A stretch of DNA of 40,895 nt from Acidobacteriaceae bacterium (lineage in GTDB: Bacteria > Acidobacteriota > Terriglobia > Terriglobales > Acidobacteriaceae). Shown here one piece after another: positions 1 to 8,854 of this stretch. The stretch is taken from NCBI GenBank assembly GCA_030041305.1, contig JASHOC010000083.1:1-40895 (forward strand), written 5' to 3'. Under the pieces are notes generated by a model that worked only from the letters and a program-made list of their open reading frames with translations, ran no database searches and was not told the DNA's origin. The stretch's first letter is position 1. Each line of letters opens with the position of its first letter. The position numbers and the translations under genes were made by a program.

Positions 1-9
1 CGCCAAGGA

Positions 10-1242
10 TCACGTACGCCTAGGCAAATAAGGACGAACCGTGTCTTGAAGAACTCGCTGCGGGAAATCTGCACGGCGAGGTCCGTGAGGGGGGAGAACG
101 CGCCGTGTCATGGCGGACTTAAACGCGCACGAAGCTGGAAACAGCGGACAGAGCCAAAGAAGGCCTAAAGCACGAGCGGTCTCCTCTACTCGGCAAACAT
201 AAAAGGGGTGGGAAGTATACGTCAAATTATTCACCACATACTGCTTTGACGCAGAGAGGGGAGGCGTCACGGGAATGTTTCTGAACACCGTCAAGCTGAT
301 GCAGTTCACGAAAAAATCCGCATTCAGAGTTCTGTCCTCATCATAGCCGTATTCTCGGTAACTCACCACTACGCCTTTGTCGCTCTGCTGGATCGCGGTG
401 ATGGGGTGCGCCAGCTTTACTCGCGCGCCAAGCCGGCTCGCAAAGGCGATGGGAAGCTGTTCGTTTCCGCCTTTCAGCCGAAAAATCTCGCCTTCGGAGG
501 GTGGGATGCCCCGAGACTTCATGGCGGCCATCCTCCATATGGAGTAGAGGGCGCTGGTGTGTCTCCCTCCGAGATAGTCGATGGCCGCTTGCGAAGCGCC
601 CTCTCTTTTATAGATCTCGGCAGCCGACATCTGGTCGAGATCGGCAAGGCCACTGCCAAAAGGCTGGTATGGATCTTTAATCTTATCCACGTAACTCTGC
701 AGATAGAGATCCTGAAGCTCATACCATGGGTTGTTCGATAGGAACTGGGCTTCGCGACGGTTAAAGCCAAGTCCCGTGAGGGTCTGGAGATCGGCCAGCA
801 TCTTATTCGTATAGAACTTTCCGCCGATCATCCTTAAATCGTCATTGTTGTATGGAAGCCAGGAGCCTTCGGCATTGGGATATGGGACCACCGGGATGTT
901 GAACTGCTCGGCATACGCAAAAAGCCGCTCATATCCGGGCTTGGTGATGTGGTCTGCGCCAAAGTCGGCGTATAGTCCATCCGACAGACCATCGCTACCG
1001 GTAAACACATGACCGCTATACCGTCCTGCAGCCTCAAGAATGGTGACGTCGATGCCAGCCCTCATGAGCTCATAGCCGCAACATAAGCCCGTAATTCCGG
1101 CCCCGCCGATCACAACTTTCTTAGGTTGAACTTGGACAGCAGGTTCCGTTTTTGGCAGAGTGTTCGCCGCCTTCATGCCGGAATCAATCAGCGAGGCGCC
1201 CGCGCTGGCTACCAGCGTCTTTAAGAATGTTCTACGAATCAT
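10..1242 (-). CDS. Flavin monoamine oxidase-like FAD protein, C-terminus lost
   Basis: Exported FAD-dependent amine oxidase-like oxidoreductase; the substrate cannot be told. The start has a twin-arginine-like signal (MIRRTFLKTL) and AAGGA lies 8 bases before the ATG. Residues about 43-75 form the Rossmann FAD site: a GxGxxG motif (GGAGITG) and an acidic ILEA strand end. A central GGNEQLP segment and a VNCISLTVFRNIPVTP stretch match the family. Homology fades near residue 350, and the last 55 or so residues look like random translation. The C-terminal FAD-binding segment (a GE plus GA/ES pattern in this family, usually about 450-550 residues long) is missing. The gene is therefore probably interrupted or frameshifted near position 190-200 and may be a pseudogene. 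It stands on its own strand block upstream of nothing visible. Fairly sure of the family, unsure whether it is functional. Confidence 0.7.
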   Translation of the reverse strand: MIRRTFLKTLVASAGASLIDSGMKAANTLPKTEPAVQVQPKKVVIGGAGITGLCCGYELMRAGIDVTILEAAGRYSGHVFTGSDGLSDGLYADFGADHITKPGYERLFAYAEQFNIPVVPYPNAEGSWLPYNNDDLRMIGGKFYTNKMLADLQTLTGLGFNRREAQFLSNNPWYELQDLYLQSYVDKIKDPYQPFGSGLADLDQMSAAEIYKREGASQAAIDYLGGRHTSALYSIWRMAAMKSRGIPPSEGEIFRLKGGNEQLPIAFASRLGARVKLAHPITAIQQSDKGVVVSYREYGYDEDRTLNADFFVNCISLTVFRNIPVTPPLSASKQYVVNNLTYTSHPFYVCRVEETARALGLLWLCPLFPASCAFKSAMTRRVLPPHGPRRADFPQRVLQDTVRPYLPRRT

Positions 1243-1437
1243 CTACGCATCCTTTGCTCTAAAGTCAACTTATTCGGCGTATTCCCAAAGTAAAGTCGAT
1301 CATTTTTTATCCATGAGCTGCGCGATGACTCTAATATCGTGGATGCGATCCGATCTGATCAGTAGCTGGATTCGCGCAGAACAAGAGCACCGCGAACAAT
1401 GGCCATCAGAGCGGCGTGAGAGCACCGGCCCGTTGAG

Positions 1438-2241
1438 TTAGAGGCGGTGGAATCGCTTCACAGCTTCACTGATCGACTTCAGCCTTTCGATCCACGGGTA
1501 CATGGAGTGCTCTTCAAAATCCAGTTGCTGCGCTCGAACCAGCACTTCGGCGGCGCTCTTGCGTGGCACAACAACCACTCCGTCCTGATCCGCCGAGATA
1601 ATATCTCCGGGTGAGACCGGCACACCATCGCAGGTGACCGGAATGTTGCCGCCCGCGAATCGGTAGTGTCCCACGGAGGTGCTCGGCACGATGCCGGTGG
1701 CGTAGACGGGAAAGCGAATTTTGCGCAAATAAGCGACATCGCGCACTCCGCCGTCGATCACGGCTCCAGCAAAATCGCGAACGGACATGGCCGTCCCCAT
1801 AAGTCCGCCCATGCCGGCGATGTTGGCGCCATCTTCGACTGACATCACGTACACGGAGTCCTTCTCGCCATTATCGATCGCGGTCAACATGCCGTTGAGC
1901 GCGTTCGAATCGTGGTTTTCCTGCTTCACCAGCCTCACCGTCACCGCGTAGCCGGCAAACTTGGTGGGGAAGAGGGACTCCATGCGGTATGACATATACA
2001 TGCGCTTGCCATACAACTGCTCCTCTGCATCGGCGACCGAAGCCACCTCCGCATGGCGGTAGCCACTCAGCATTTCCGCTGGATGTTGCGCGTAATATCC
2101 GGCGTTTTGTCCAGTGTCTTGAGCGCTAAGGTGGAAGAAGATTCCGGCGCCGAGCAGCGCGATGAGAATCATCGCGCATCCCAATGTCATCCAATGCTGC
2201 CGAACAAGGCGACGTTCTATTTGAAGCCATCTCGTTGTCAT
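1438..2241 (-). CDS. Membrane-anchored RraA / HMG-aldolase-fold protein
   Basis: RraA-fold protein (the family includes RNase E regulator RraA, 4-hydroxy-4-methyl-2-oxoglutarate aldolase and former 'demethylmenaquinone methyltransferase' entries). Residues about 18-40 form one transmembrane segment after a basic N-terminus, so the domain probably faces the periplasm. The fold signature is intact: GGLMG at 145-149, then IDGGVRD at 162-168, where Arg167 and Asp168 match the substrate- and metal-binding pair of the aldolases, and a late DQDGVVVVP segment near 218-226. AAGGAG sits 5 bases before the ATG and supports this start. Most RraA-fold proteins lack a membrane anchor, so the localisation is odd. 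A lyase or aldolase acting on small keto acids is possible; a role in RNA metabolism is unlikely outside the cytoplasm. Confidence 0.8.
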   Translation of the reverse strand: MTTRWLQIERRLVRQHWMTLGCAMILIALLGAGIFFHLSAQDTGQNAGYYAQHPAEMLSGYRHAEVASVADAEEQLYGKRMYMSYRMESLFPTKFAGYAVTVRLVKQENHDSNALNGMLTAIDNGEKDSVYVMSVEDGANIAGMGGLMGTAMSVRDFAGAVIDGGVRDVAYLRKIRFPVYATGIVPSTSVGHYRFAGGNIPVTCDGVPVSPGDIISADQDGVVVVPRKSAAEVLVRAQQLDFEEHSMYPWIERLKSISEAVKRFHRL

Positions 2242-2524
2242 GAGTACTCCTTCCGATTGTGGAGATGATTACGGCCATTCTCTCGATCTCGTGGAGTTTC
2301 AAGTGGGGCGCGCCACTTGTGTCCCAGACTGTCGCCGTCGCGGACGGAGGCGTCTTTGCCGAATCTTGCACCCCGACGAACAGCTGAGATCAGGTGCTGC
2401 CTCGTGCAACCCTTGCCTCCCGGCGAGTAGTTGTTGCATTTGCAGGACCAGTCAATGGTGAGATTGTCGGTCTATGGGCGGGAATCTGTCAAAGGTCACT
2501 TCTGAAGAATTTCCTTTAAAGCGA

Positions 2525-4594
2525 TCAAACCCGGCGTTTTGCTTTTATCTCATTCCAATATATGAAAAGTCCTCTCTTCGTAGCGGCGACGATCTCGATT
2601 GCGCCATCCCCGTTTAAATCAATTGCAAGCAAATTGTCGCCGGCGCCGGAACTATTATGAATCAGATGCGGAACGAACCGAGCCCCTCCCGGCGCCTTCG
2701 GATCTCGAACGGTTTCATACCAATATAAAAGAGGGGGGCTATATGCATCCGGATCCAGGAGATCATCTTTGTGTGAAAATTGCCTCTTTCCCGCAATAAA
2801 ATCGGGAATTCCATCACCATTTACGTCGGCAACCGCCGTTCCGTGCAGTTCCGAAAATGTGACGCCACCGGCATTCTTGGTATGGAAGTTATCCATGATC
2901 ATATGCTCGACGAACGAGATTTCCCCAGTGCTCGTGCGCTTTTGTTCGTACCACGCTAGCCCGAAGCCGTGCGCGTCCAGGCTGGTGATCACATCATTCA
3001 GACCGTCCCCATTGATGTCATAGACTCCGATCTCAGAGCCACCATGTGTGATAGGCCCCCAGCGGCCGAATGCGACCGGGTGATACTTCCAAAGTTGATC
3101 GCTACTGGCCTGAGGAGGTTGTTCCCACCATCCATCTGCGCCAATAATTTCCAGGCGGCCGTCGCCATTGATGTCGCCTACACCGATGCCGTGGGCTGAC
3201 CAAGGACCTTTTTCCGAAATCGTGCGAACCATCCAAGGGCGGGTTAGATCATTTGGGTCAGGCTTCGCATAGCGCATATAGCCATCTGCTATATACACCA
3301 GCTCTGGCTTACCATCTCCGTCGATGTCCTTGAGGATGGAGTACTCGCTCTGCATCGTGGGCAATATCCTATATTGTTTCCAGCGGCGTGATTCCCCCCG
3401 CGGATTCACATAAAGTACTGCGCCGACATTCAAATAAGTCGCAACGACATCCGGCCAACCATCGCCATTAAAGTCATAGGCATGCTGATCCCAGGTCGAG
3501 TATTCGGTGGAAGGATTGAAGGTTCTTGCGGGGTAAATTTCTCTAAAGTGAGTGAAATCCGGCCCAAAATAAAGATAAGGCCCGCAGATCAGGTCTAGCG
3601 TTCCGTCGTGGTTGAAATCCGCAGCAGCAGCCGTCCAATTGTAATAAAAGGGACTAACACGTTGGACACGGAACCCACTTCCCACTTGCTCCAATGGTTG
3701 ATACCGAAGAGCGAGATCTTTATACGATGTATTCCGGAACCGAACCTCTGCGCCTTTCCCAACATAGAGAGCTAATGGTCCATAGGAATCCATATCATCA
3801 TTCTCGGTCGCCACGCTGACTTGCGGACCGGTATCGTTTAAACGGGCCCGCATAATGTTGGCGTCTAGCAGTATTTCGATTTCGTTCCAATCCCCCTTGC
3901 GAAAATCCGAATGAGGTCGCCTTGCCAGCGGAGGAAGCGAAGCATTGGATATCCCTTCGGAGGGAGAAATCCTTTCAGGCGTCGGAAGCGCCGTAGGATC
4001 GGCCGCGGGAGGTGCAAAGCGAACTTGTCCGCCGGCGTCTCTCAGGGGCTTTCGAGCGATGATGTCGCCATTCGTGTCAAGCGTCACGTTTTCCGCACGC
4101 AGGCCGCCATTCGTGAAGGAGAGGTAGGTTCCGGTCATTCCTTCGGCTGTCTTCGTCATACGGAGAAGTACGCCAAGGTCGCAGACGGGGCCGCAATGAA
4201 ATGCGGTGTAGAATCCCGTGTCCTGCAGTGCATGGTCGAGCACGAGCCAGCCGCCGGCTTCGTTTCCTGACCCGGCGATTTCCCCGCCGTCTGCGCGCCA
4301 CCCCGCTTGACCCAATTTGTGCCAACCGTTGAGGCTCGAATCTTGAAAAAGATAATCGGGTACGAAACTTGAATTGTGAAGGGACGAAAAGCCTTCATCG
4401 GGAGAAGAGGTGGCGCCAGTCTGAATGCCGATAGCTGGATTCTTCGGCATCGGATGCATTTCCGTTGGAAAAGGCTGGTCCTGCGCACCCTCCGCCTCGC
4501 TCGCTCGCGCGGCCAACGCCGAAGGAATGGCCGCTCCCAACGCGACCGCCGAGCCCGCGCCGGCTAAAAAAGCGCGACGATTCATTCTATTCAT
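2525..4594 (-). CDS. Exported DUF1080-like plus VCBS/FG-GAP repeat protein
   Basis: Large exported protein with two parts. Start chosen at the ATG at 4594: AGGGA lies 7 bases upstream, and the product begins MNRMNRRAFLAGAGSA, a twin-arginine signal; an in-frame ATG at 4621 is less likely. Residues about 84-290 resemble the DUF1080 / 3-keto-disaccharide hydrolase jelly roll (an LNGWHKLG opening and a late GDWNEIEILLDANIMRARLN strand). From about 320 to the end there are at least six calcium-binding repeat loops of the form D-x-(N/D)-x-D-G (DFNHDGTLDL, DFNGDGWPDV, DIDGDGKPEL, DINGDGRLEI, DVNGDGIPDF, DLNGDGAIEI), typical of VCBS/FG-GAP propellers. Together this suggests a periplasmic or surface carbohydrate-binding or -cleaving protein. 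It is followed downstream by the RraA-like gene and preceded by TonB receptor 1 on the same strand. Confidence 0.8.
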   Translation of the reverse strand: MNRMNRRAFLAGAGSAVALGAAIPSALAARASEAEGAQDQPFPTEMHPMPKNPAIGIQTGATSSPDEGFSSLHNSSFVPDYLFQDSSLNGWHKLGQAGWRADGGEIAGSGNEAGGWLVLDHALQDTGFYTAFHCGPVCDLGVLLRMTKTAEGMTGTYLSFTNGGLRAENVTLDTNGDIIARKPLRDAGGQVRFAPPAADPTALPTPERISPSEGISNASLPPLARRPHSDFRKGDWNEIEILLDANIMRARLNDTGPQVSVATENDDMDSYGPLALYVGKGAEVRFRNTSYKDLALRYQPLEQVGSGFRVQRVSPFYYNWTAAAADFNHDGTLDLICGPYLYFGPDFTHFREIYPARTFNPSTEYSTWDQHAYDFNGDGWPDVVATYLNVGAVLYVNPRGESRRWKQYRILPTMQSEYSILKDIDGDGKPELVYIADGYMRYAKPDPNDLTRPWMVRTISEKGPWSAHGIGVGDINGDGRLEIIGADGWWEQPPQASSDQLWKYHPVAFGRWGPITHGGSEIGVYDINGDGLNDVITSLDAHGFGLAWYEQKRTSTGEISFVEHMIMDNFHTKNAGGVTFSELHGTAVADVNGDGIPDFIAGKRQFSHKDDLLDPDAYSPPLLYWYETVRDPKAPGGARFVPHLIHNSSGAGDNLLAIDLNGDGAIEIVAATKRGLFIYWNEIKAKRRV

Positions 4595-4720
4595 CTGGGT
4601 TTCCCTATTAAAAATAGACATTTCTGTTATTGAATAGTGAGCGGCTTCAAGTCAAGGCCACCCGCGGTGAACGTATTTCGCGTCTCTCAGCCAACCCTCC
4701 CCATGCCCTTATACCCTACT

Positions 4721-7700
4721 TCAAAATGAGAATCGCGCTCCTAACCGCAAATATCGGGGGTCCTCCAGCCTTCCCAACGGAGCAACATTGGTAATTTGAC
4801 TGTATCCGTTCAAACTGCTGATCGATCCATCGGGATTGAACGATGCGGCCGAGACATTGGCGCCAGGATTTGCAAAATGCGGAGTATTCGTGACGTTCAT
4901 GGCCTCAGCTCTAAATTCCATATTCAATCGTTCCCAAATGTGAAAATTACGAAACACGCTCGCGTCAAGGTTAGTTGCTCCCGGGCCGCGCAAAGAATTG
5001 AAGCCATTAGTGCCAAAGCTCGCGGTCGTTACCGGAGCGAACGCGGTGGGATCAAACCAGGAATTTCCATACAAGCCGTTCCCCACTTTAGCCACAGTGC
5101 TCTTAACCCGATTTGCTCGAACTGTGCTACCGGGGCAATTGCATGCGGCGCCATTTGAAGTAACGGTGAAGGGCAGCCCCGAAAGGTGAAAGAACATCCC
5201 ATTAAGGCTCCACCCGCCGAGCAGCGCTGCGCCGATCCCTCCGTGCACAAAGCGTTCATTTTTTCCAAAGGGCAACTGATACACTGCGATTGCGTTAAGA
5301 TTTTGAGTTCGATCGGTAGGAGCCACTTGTTTGTTAAGGTAGAAGTATTGCGGCACAGCGATCCCCGCCCCCCCGGTTTCAAGGGCAGCCGTAGCTCCCG
5401 CAACTATATCTCGCGACCAAGTGTAAGCAATTTGCGTCATGAGCCCGTTTGCCATTTGCCTTTTAAGAGTGGCTTGTAGTGAGTTATAGATGTCCGAGAA
5501 GGCCGGCTCAAACGCCGTTGTGGAGCCAGTGATTCCATATATATCCAGTGGTTGGCTCGCAGCGCCGCCTCCCAATTGTCCATAGTTGAAATTCACGCTG
5601 CCATCCGCATGAACAAAATGCGTACCCACATAACCGGCTGAAGCGAAAAATCCTGCCTTCAATTGTTTCTCGGCCGAAACATTATAGGATTCGATATATC
5701 CGCGCGTAAAATTTTTCGCGATGGTGTTCACATTGCCCGCCCCGGCCGGGATCGGCAGCGTGCCAAGAGCAAAATCCGGAGTGGGAATTGGAGGGAAACC
5801 GGTGGCCGTCGTCGTGCTTGCAGGCAAATAGGAATTGGCGCCGTTATAAACCGCCTCGGTCTCGGCTGGGAAGGATTGCTCCACCGAATTTCCCATTTCG
5901 TTTTGCTCAGGAGATAGAGCGTAGCTCGCGCGGAAGACCAGGTTACCTGGCGCGCGGTAGTCTATGCCCACACTCGGAGCGAAAAGTTTCCAGGAAACTT
6001 GAATGCCGCAGTTGCTCGGAACTCCGGCTACCCCGCATAGTTCCGTGGTGGGGTTGTTGATATTGGTTTGCAAATTGTCGTATGGCAGGCCCGGCGTACT
6101 GGTTGGCACCGGATAGTGCTCCCAACGGAGGCCATAGTTAATCGTAAGATTCTTCATCGCTTGCCACTGATCCCTCGCATAGAGGGCAATGTCCCAATCC
6201 TTTTGTCTAAGCCAGTCCACGGTTTGAAACCAGTTGTTGGTTGTGGCCGGAAGCCCCAGTAAAAAATCGGCAACGGCATTGTATTCGTTCGGCGTTGGTC
6301 CCCCAGGGATGTCCGTCACACCTCCGGTAAACTCGAAAAACGTGTTACGAACCTCAATATGATTCATGTGCATGCGAAGTAGATCCTCGCCTGCGCGAAT
6401 GTTATGGGAGCCCTTGATTTTGGTGATATTGCCGGTGTATTCGAACACTGGATCCTTATACTGAAGTGGAGGGTAGGAATAGCCCCAGGTTGTACTCGTG
6501 GACGATGGATAGTAATTGATATTGAAATCCGGCATACCCCCTACCCAGGGAAGGTTACCGATATTCGTGCCCGGTATGTCCAATATGTCCAGGCCGACCT
6601 TTTCGTTGGCATCTGTCGGAAACAGCAGTTGATGCGCCTGCGTCACGCCGAAGGTGAAATCTCCCACCAGAGTGGGGCTGAAGACGTACGTTGCCGACCC
6701 GGAAATTGCGAGGGTTGCGCCATACTGCAAGTAGTTGCCTGCGCCATTCGCACTAAAAGCTGTCCACCCGCCCGCAGAGCCGCCTAGAAAGGTCCCGAAA
6801 AGAGGATCCTGAACATTATAATAGGGTTGATAGCCATAGCGGCCGGAAACCCGTAATTTCGAAGTCGCCTGGTAATCGACCTTGGTGTCGATCTTGTGAA
6901 GATGATACTCTGTGGCCTCGCTGACAGCGTAATTGTTGATGATCCCGGCAAGATTCGGGGCTGGAGCATAGGAGGCCAAGATCGAAGGAGCGTAGGCGAT
7001 TCGATTTTTGGGAATGATGTTGCCGGGAAAGGGCGTTTTTCCTGAGCCGTCCGGATTTCCAGTAGCGGGATCATAAATGGGAGTGCTTGACCCCGATTCA
7101 TCGCCGGAAAGCATAGCCGGCGTAGGCACAGAAATGACGCCGGGATAGCCCTGATTGATAAAATCTCCTTCGTAGCCGGCGAAGTAGAAAAGTTTGTCGC
7201 GAACAATCGGGCCGCTAATCCAACCACCGGTGTCGTTGTCTACCAAATGAGAGGGAGTGTAGGGAGGAAAAAAATTGCCCGCTTCCGTCGCATTGGTGAT
7301 GTTGTATTCGTAGAACGCCCCGTGCACACCGTTTGAGCCGCTTCTCAGTGTAATGTTCACCGAGGGACCCCCGGAAAGCCCCTGTTCGGCGTCGGGGCTG
7401 TTGGTCACAATGTTGATGCTTTGGATGGCCTCAATCGACGGAACAAACGTGGTGTACTCCTGAACCCACGGGTTGTAAGCACTGACCCCCTCGATACGCA
7501 CATTGGCGCCGTCAACGCCTGTGCCGTTAGCGGCGAAACCCATCGATCGGGAAGGGTCATTTGTTCCACCAGAAAGTTGTCCACCCGGGGGCGTCGTTCC
7601 GGGAACCGTGTACAAGACCCCCTCGTAGGTCCTCGTTGGCATCGGGATGTTAGTGATTGTTTCGCTAGGGATCACAGAGTGAACGTCGGCTGTGTCGGTT

Positions 7701-8152
7701 TGGAGTTGAGCTGCGGCGATGCCGGAAACCTCGACCGTTGTGTTGACGGCGCCTACCTGGAGTTGCGCGTCCACGCGAACGACAACGTTGGCGGTGACCG
7801 ATACGCCTGGAGCGGAGAAACCCTTGAATCCAGACTTGGTGATCGCAACGCTATATGTTCCTTGAGGCACCGTTGTAATCGTATACCCACCCCTGGCGTC
7901 CGTCAGAGCCGTCCGCGTTTGATTCGTCAGCACGTTGGTGGCATTTACCATTGCGCCGGGAACAGCCGCGCCGCTTTGGTCTGTCACCGTACCCACCACG
8001 TCGCCGTACAAGGTTTGTGCTCGAGCATCGGTATAGGTGAGCAGCATCAAGCCGATCATCATGCTGCAGGTCACAAATAACCGATAGAAATTACTGCGCA
8101 GACCTATCGACACAGCGGAAGAGAATGCCGCTTCACCGCACCCCATCTTCAT
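4721..8152 (-). CDS. Oar-like TonB-dependent receptor 1
   Basis: Outer-membrane TonB-dependent receptor of the large Oar-like class common in Acidobacteriota. Start set at 8152 because GGAGG lies 7 bases before this ATG; the open frame extends to 8206 without a ribosome site. A signal peptide ends near ...TDARAQ. Next comes a carboxypeptidase-regulatory-like (Cna-B) domain, with GDVVGTVTDQSGAAVPGA and TDARGGYTITTVPQGTYSV, then a plug region (VNTTVEVSG, NIPMPTRTYEGVLYTVPG, GLSGGPSVNITLRSGSN). A long beta-barrel ends in a terminal Phe (LGARFSF), the usual barrel-assembly signal. No SusD-like lipoprotein is nearby, as is normal for this class. Ligand unknown; neighbours suggest a carbohydrate or plant-derived compound. 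A strong promoter candidate lies about 300 bases upstream. Confidence 0.93.
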   Translation of the reverse strand: MKMGCGEAAFSSAVSIGLRSNFYRLFVTCSMMIGLMLLTYTDARAQTLYGDVVGTVTDQSGAAVPGAMVNATNVLTNQTRTALTDARGGYTITTVPQGTYSVAITKSGFKGFSAPGVSVTANVVVRVDAQLQVGAVNTTVEVSGIAAAQLQTDTADVHSVIPSETITNIPMPTRTYEGVLYTVPGTTPPGGQLSGGTNDPSRSMGFAANGTGVDGANVRIEGVSAYNPWVQEYTTFVPSIEAIQSINIVTNSPDAEQGLSGGPSVNITLRSGSNGVHGAFYEYNITNATEAGNFFPPYTPSHLVDNDTGGWISGPIVRDKLFYFAGYEGDFINQGYPGVISVPTPAMLSGDESGSSTPIYDPATGNPDGSGKTPFPGNIIPKNRIAYAPSILASYAPAPNLAGIINNYAVSEATEYHLHKIDTKVDYQATSKLRVSGRYGYQPYYNVQDPLFGTFLGGSAGGWTAFSANGAGNYLQYGATLAISGSATYVFSPTLVGDFTFGVTQAHQLLFPTDANEKVGLDILDIPGTNIGNLPWVGGMPDFNINYYPSSTSTTWGYSYPPLQYKDPVFEYTGNITKIKGSHNIRAGEDLLRMHMNHIEVRNTFFEFTGGVTDIPGGPTPNEYNAVADFLLGLPATTNNWFQTVDWLRQKDWDIALYARDQWQAMKNLTINYGLRWEHYPVPTSTPGLPYDNLQTNINNPTTELCGVAGVPSNCGIQVSWKLFAPSVGIDYRAPGNLVFRASYALSPEQNEMGNSVEQSFPAETEAVYNGANSYLPASTTTATGFPPIPTPDFALGTLPIPAGAGNVNTIAKNFTRGYIESYNVSAEKQLKAGFFASAGYVGTHFVHADGSVNFNYGQLGGGAASQPLDIYGITGSTTAFEPAFSDIYNSLQATLKRQMANGLMTQIAYTWSRDIVAGATAALETGGAGIAVPQYFYLNKQVAPTDRTQNLNAIAVYQLPFGKNERFVHGGIGAALLGGWSLNGMFFHLSGLPFTVTSNGAACNCPGSTVRANRVKSTVAKVGNGLYGNSWFDPTAFAPVTTASFGTNGFNSLRGPGATNLDASVFRNFHIWERLNMEFRAEAMNVTNTPHFANPGANVSAASFNPDGSISSLNGYSQITNVAPLGRLEDPRYLRLGARFSF

Positions 8153-8456
8153 CGCATGACCTCCATTTGTCAGGCAGGATCCTCGTCCATCGTTAGCGCA
8201 GCGCACACTTTCAGCGGGTTAACTGCTCGCTCGGGAGCAAGGGACGCCATTCTTGTGACGAAGGCTGAACCGTCTAGCTGAAGTAACCTGACGAAAATCA
8301 GAATCCGGGAAAGAAGGAAATCGGGCAACTCGATTCGGTCAAAACTATCTAGCAAGGCGCCGTTCGCGCCTGTACAGCTTGGTCGCGAAGATAATGTGCA
8401 AGCTAACCGTGCAGCGTGGGGGAAATGCGATCAGACCCGCCGCATCGAGATAAATA

Positions 8457-8484
8457 CATATACTTCGCCCTAGAGTGCTGTCAA
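8457..8484 (-). promoter_or_regulatory. Sigma70-type promoter of TonB receptor 1
   Basis: On the minus strand TTGACA (8484-8479) is a perfect -35 box. TATATG (8462-8457) follows after 16 bases, or TATGTA (8460-8455) after 18. Transcription would start near 8448, giving a leader of about 295 bases. Visible sequence match only; no start-site evidence. Confidence 0.5.
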
Positions 8485-8681
8485 GATCATTTCCTCGGGC
8501 ATGAGTTCCCAACTGAACTATAAGCAGCTCATCGAAAGGGAGCCGGCCAGGTAAATATAAAGATCCGCAGCTCAGTGACCGCAGTTCGATGAGGCCAATG
8601 GAAACGAATAGATATACGCGTGGTTGCCCAGAAAGTTCCTTATTGGACCCTTAAGACAGATGGCGAGTTGGTAACGGGTCA

Positions 8682-8710
8682 TTGACTTTTGCGCAGTCCT
8701 GGCTTAAGAA
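8682..8710 (+). promoter_or_regulatory. Possible promoter of the isomerase-like gene
   Basis: TTGACT at 8682-8687 and TAAGAA at 8705-8710 are separated by 17 bases. The -35 is good and the -10 weak. It would give a leader of about 135 bases. Confidence 0.3.
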
Positions 8711-8854
8711 TCAACTTGAGAAATATTGTTGGTATTTGCCCGCGGCATTCGTCGAAGGCGCTCAGATCGGCGTGCCCTTACGGCAGCCCGATCTGCTGAG
8801 ATGAATCAGTAAACGGGCTCACTCCGCCGTAGAAACGAACAAAGAGGTTGCTTC

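Larger units (their letters stand above)
8153..8854. other. Intergenic region between divergent genes
   Basis: About 700 bases separate TonB receptor 1 (minus) from the isomerase-like gene (plus). It holds one good minus-strand promoter candidate, one weaker plus-strand candidate and a long untranslated leader for the receptor. A 61-codon minus-strand frame (8170-8355) overlaps the leader but has no recognisable family. No RNA gene or riboswitch was recognised. Confidence 0.5.

Noticed and set aside
8170..8355. 61-codon minus-strand frame in the TonB receptor 1 leader
   Set aside because: No ribosome site or recognisable fold; could be a leader peptide but not supportable.
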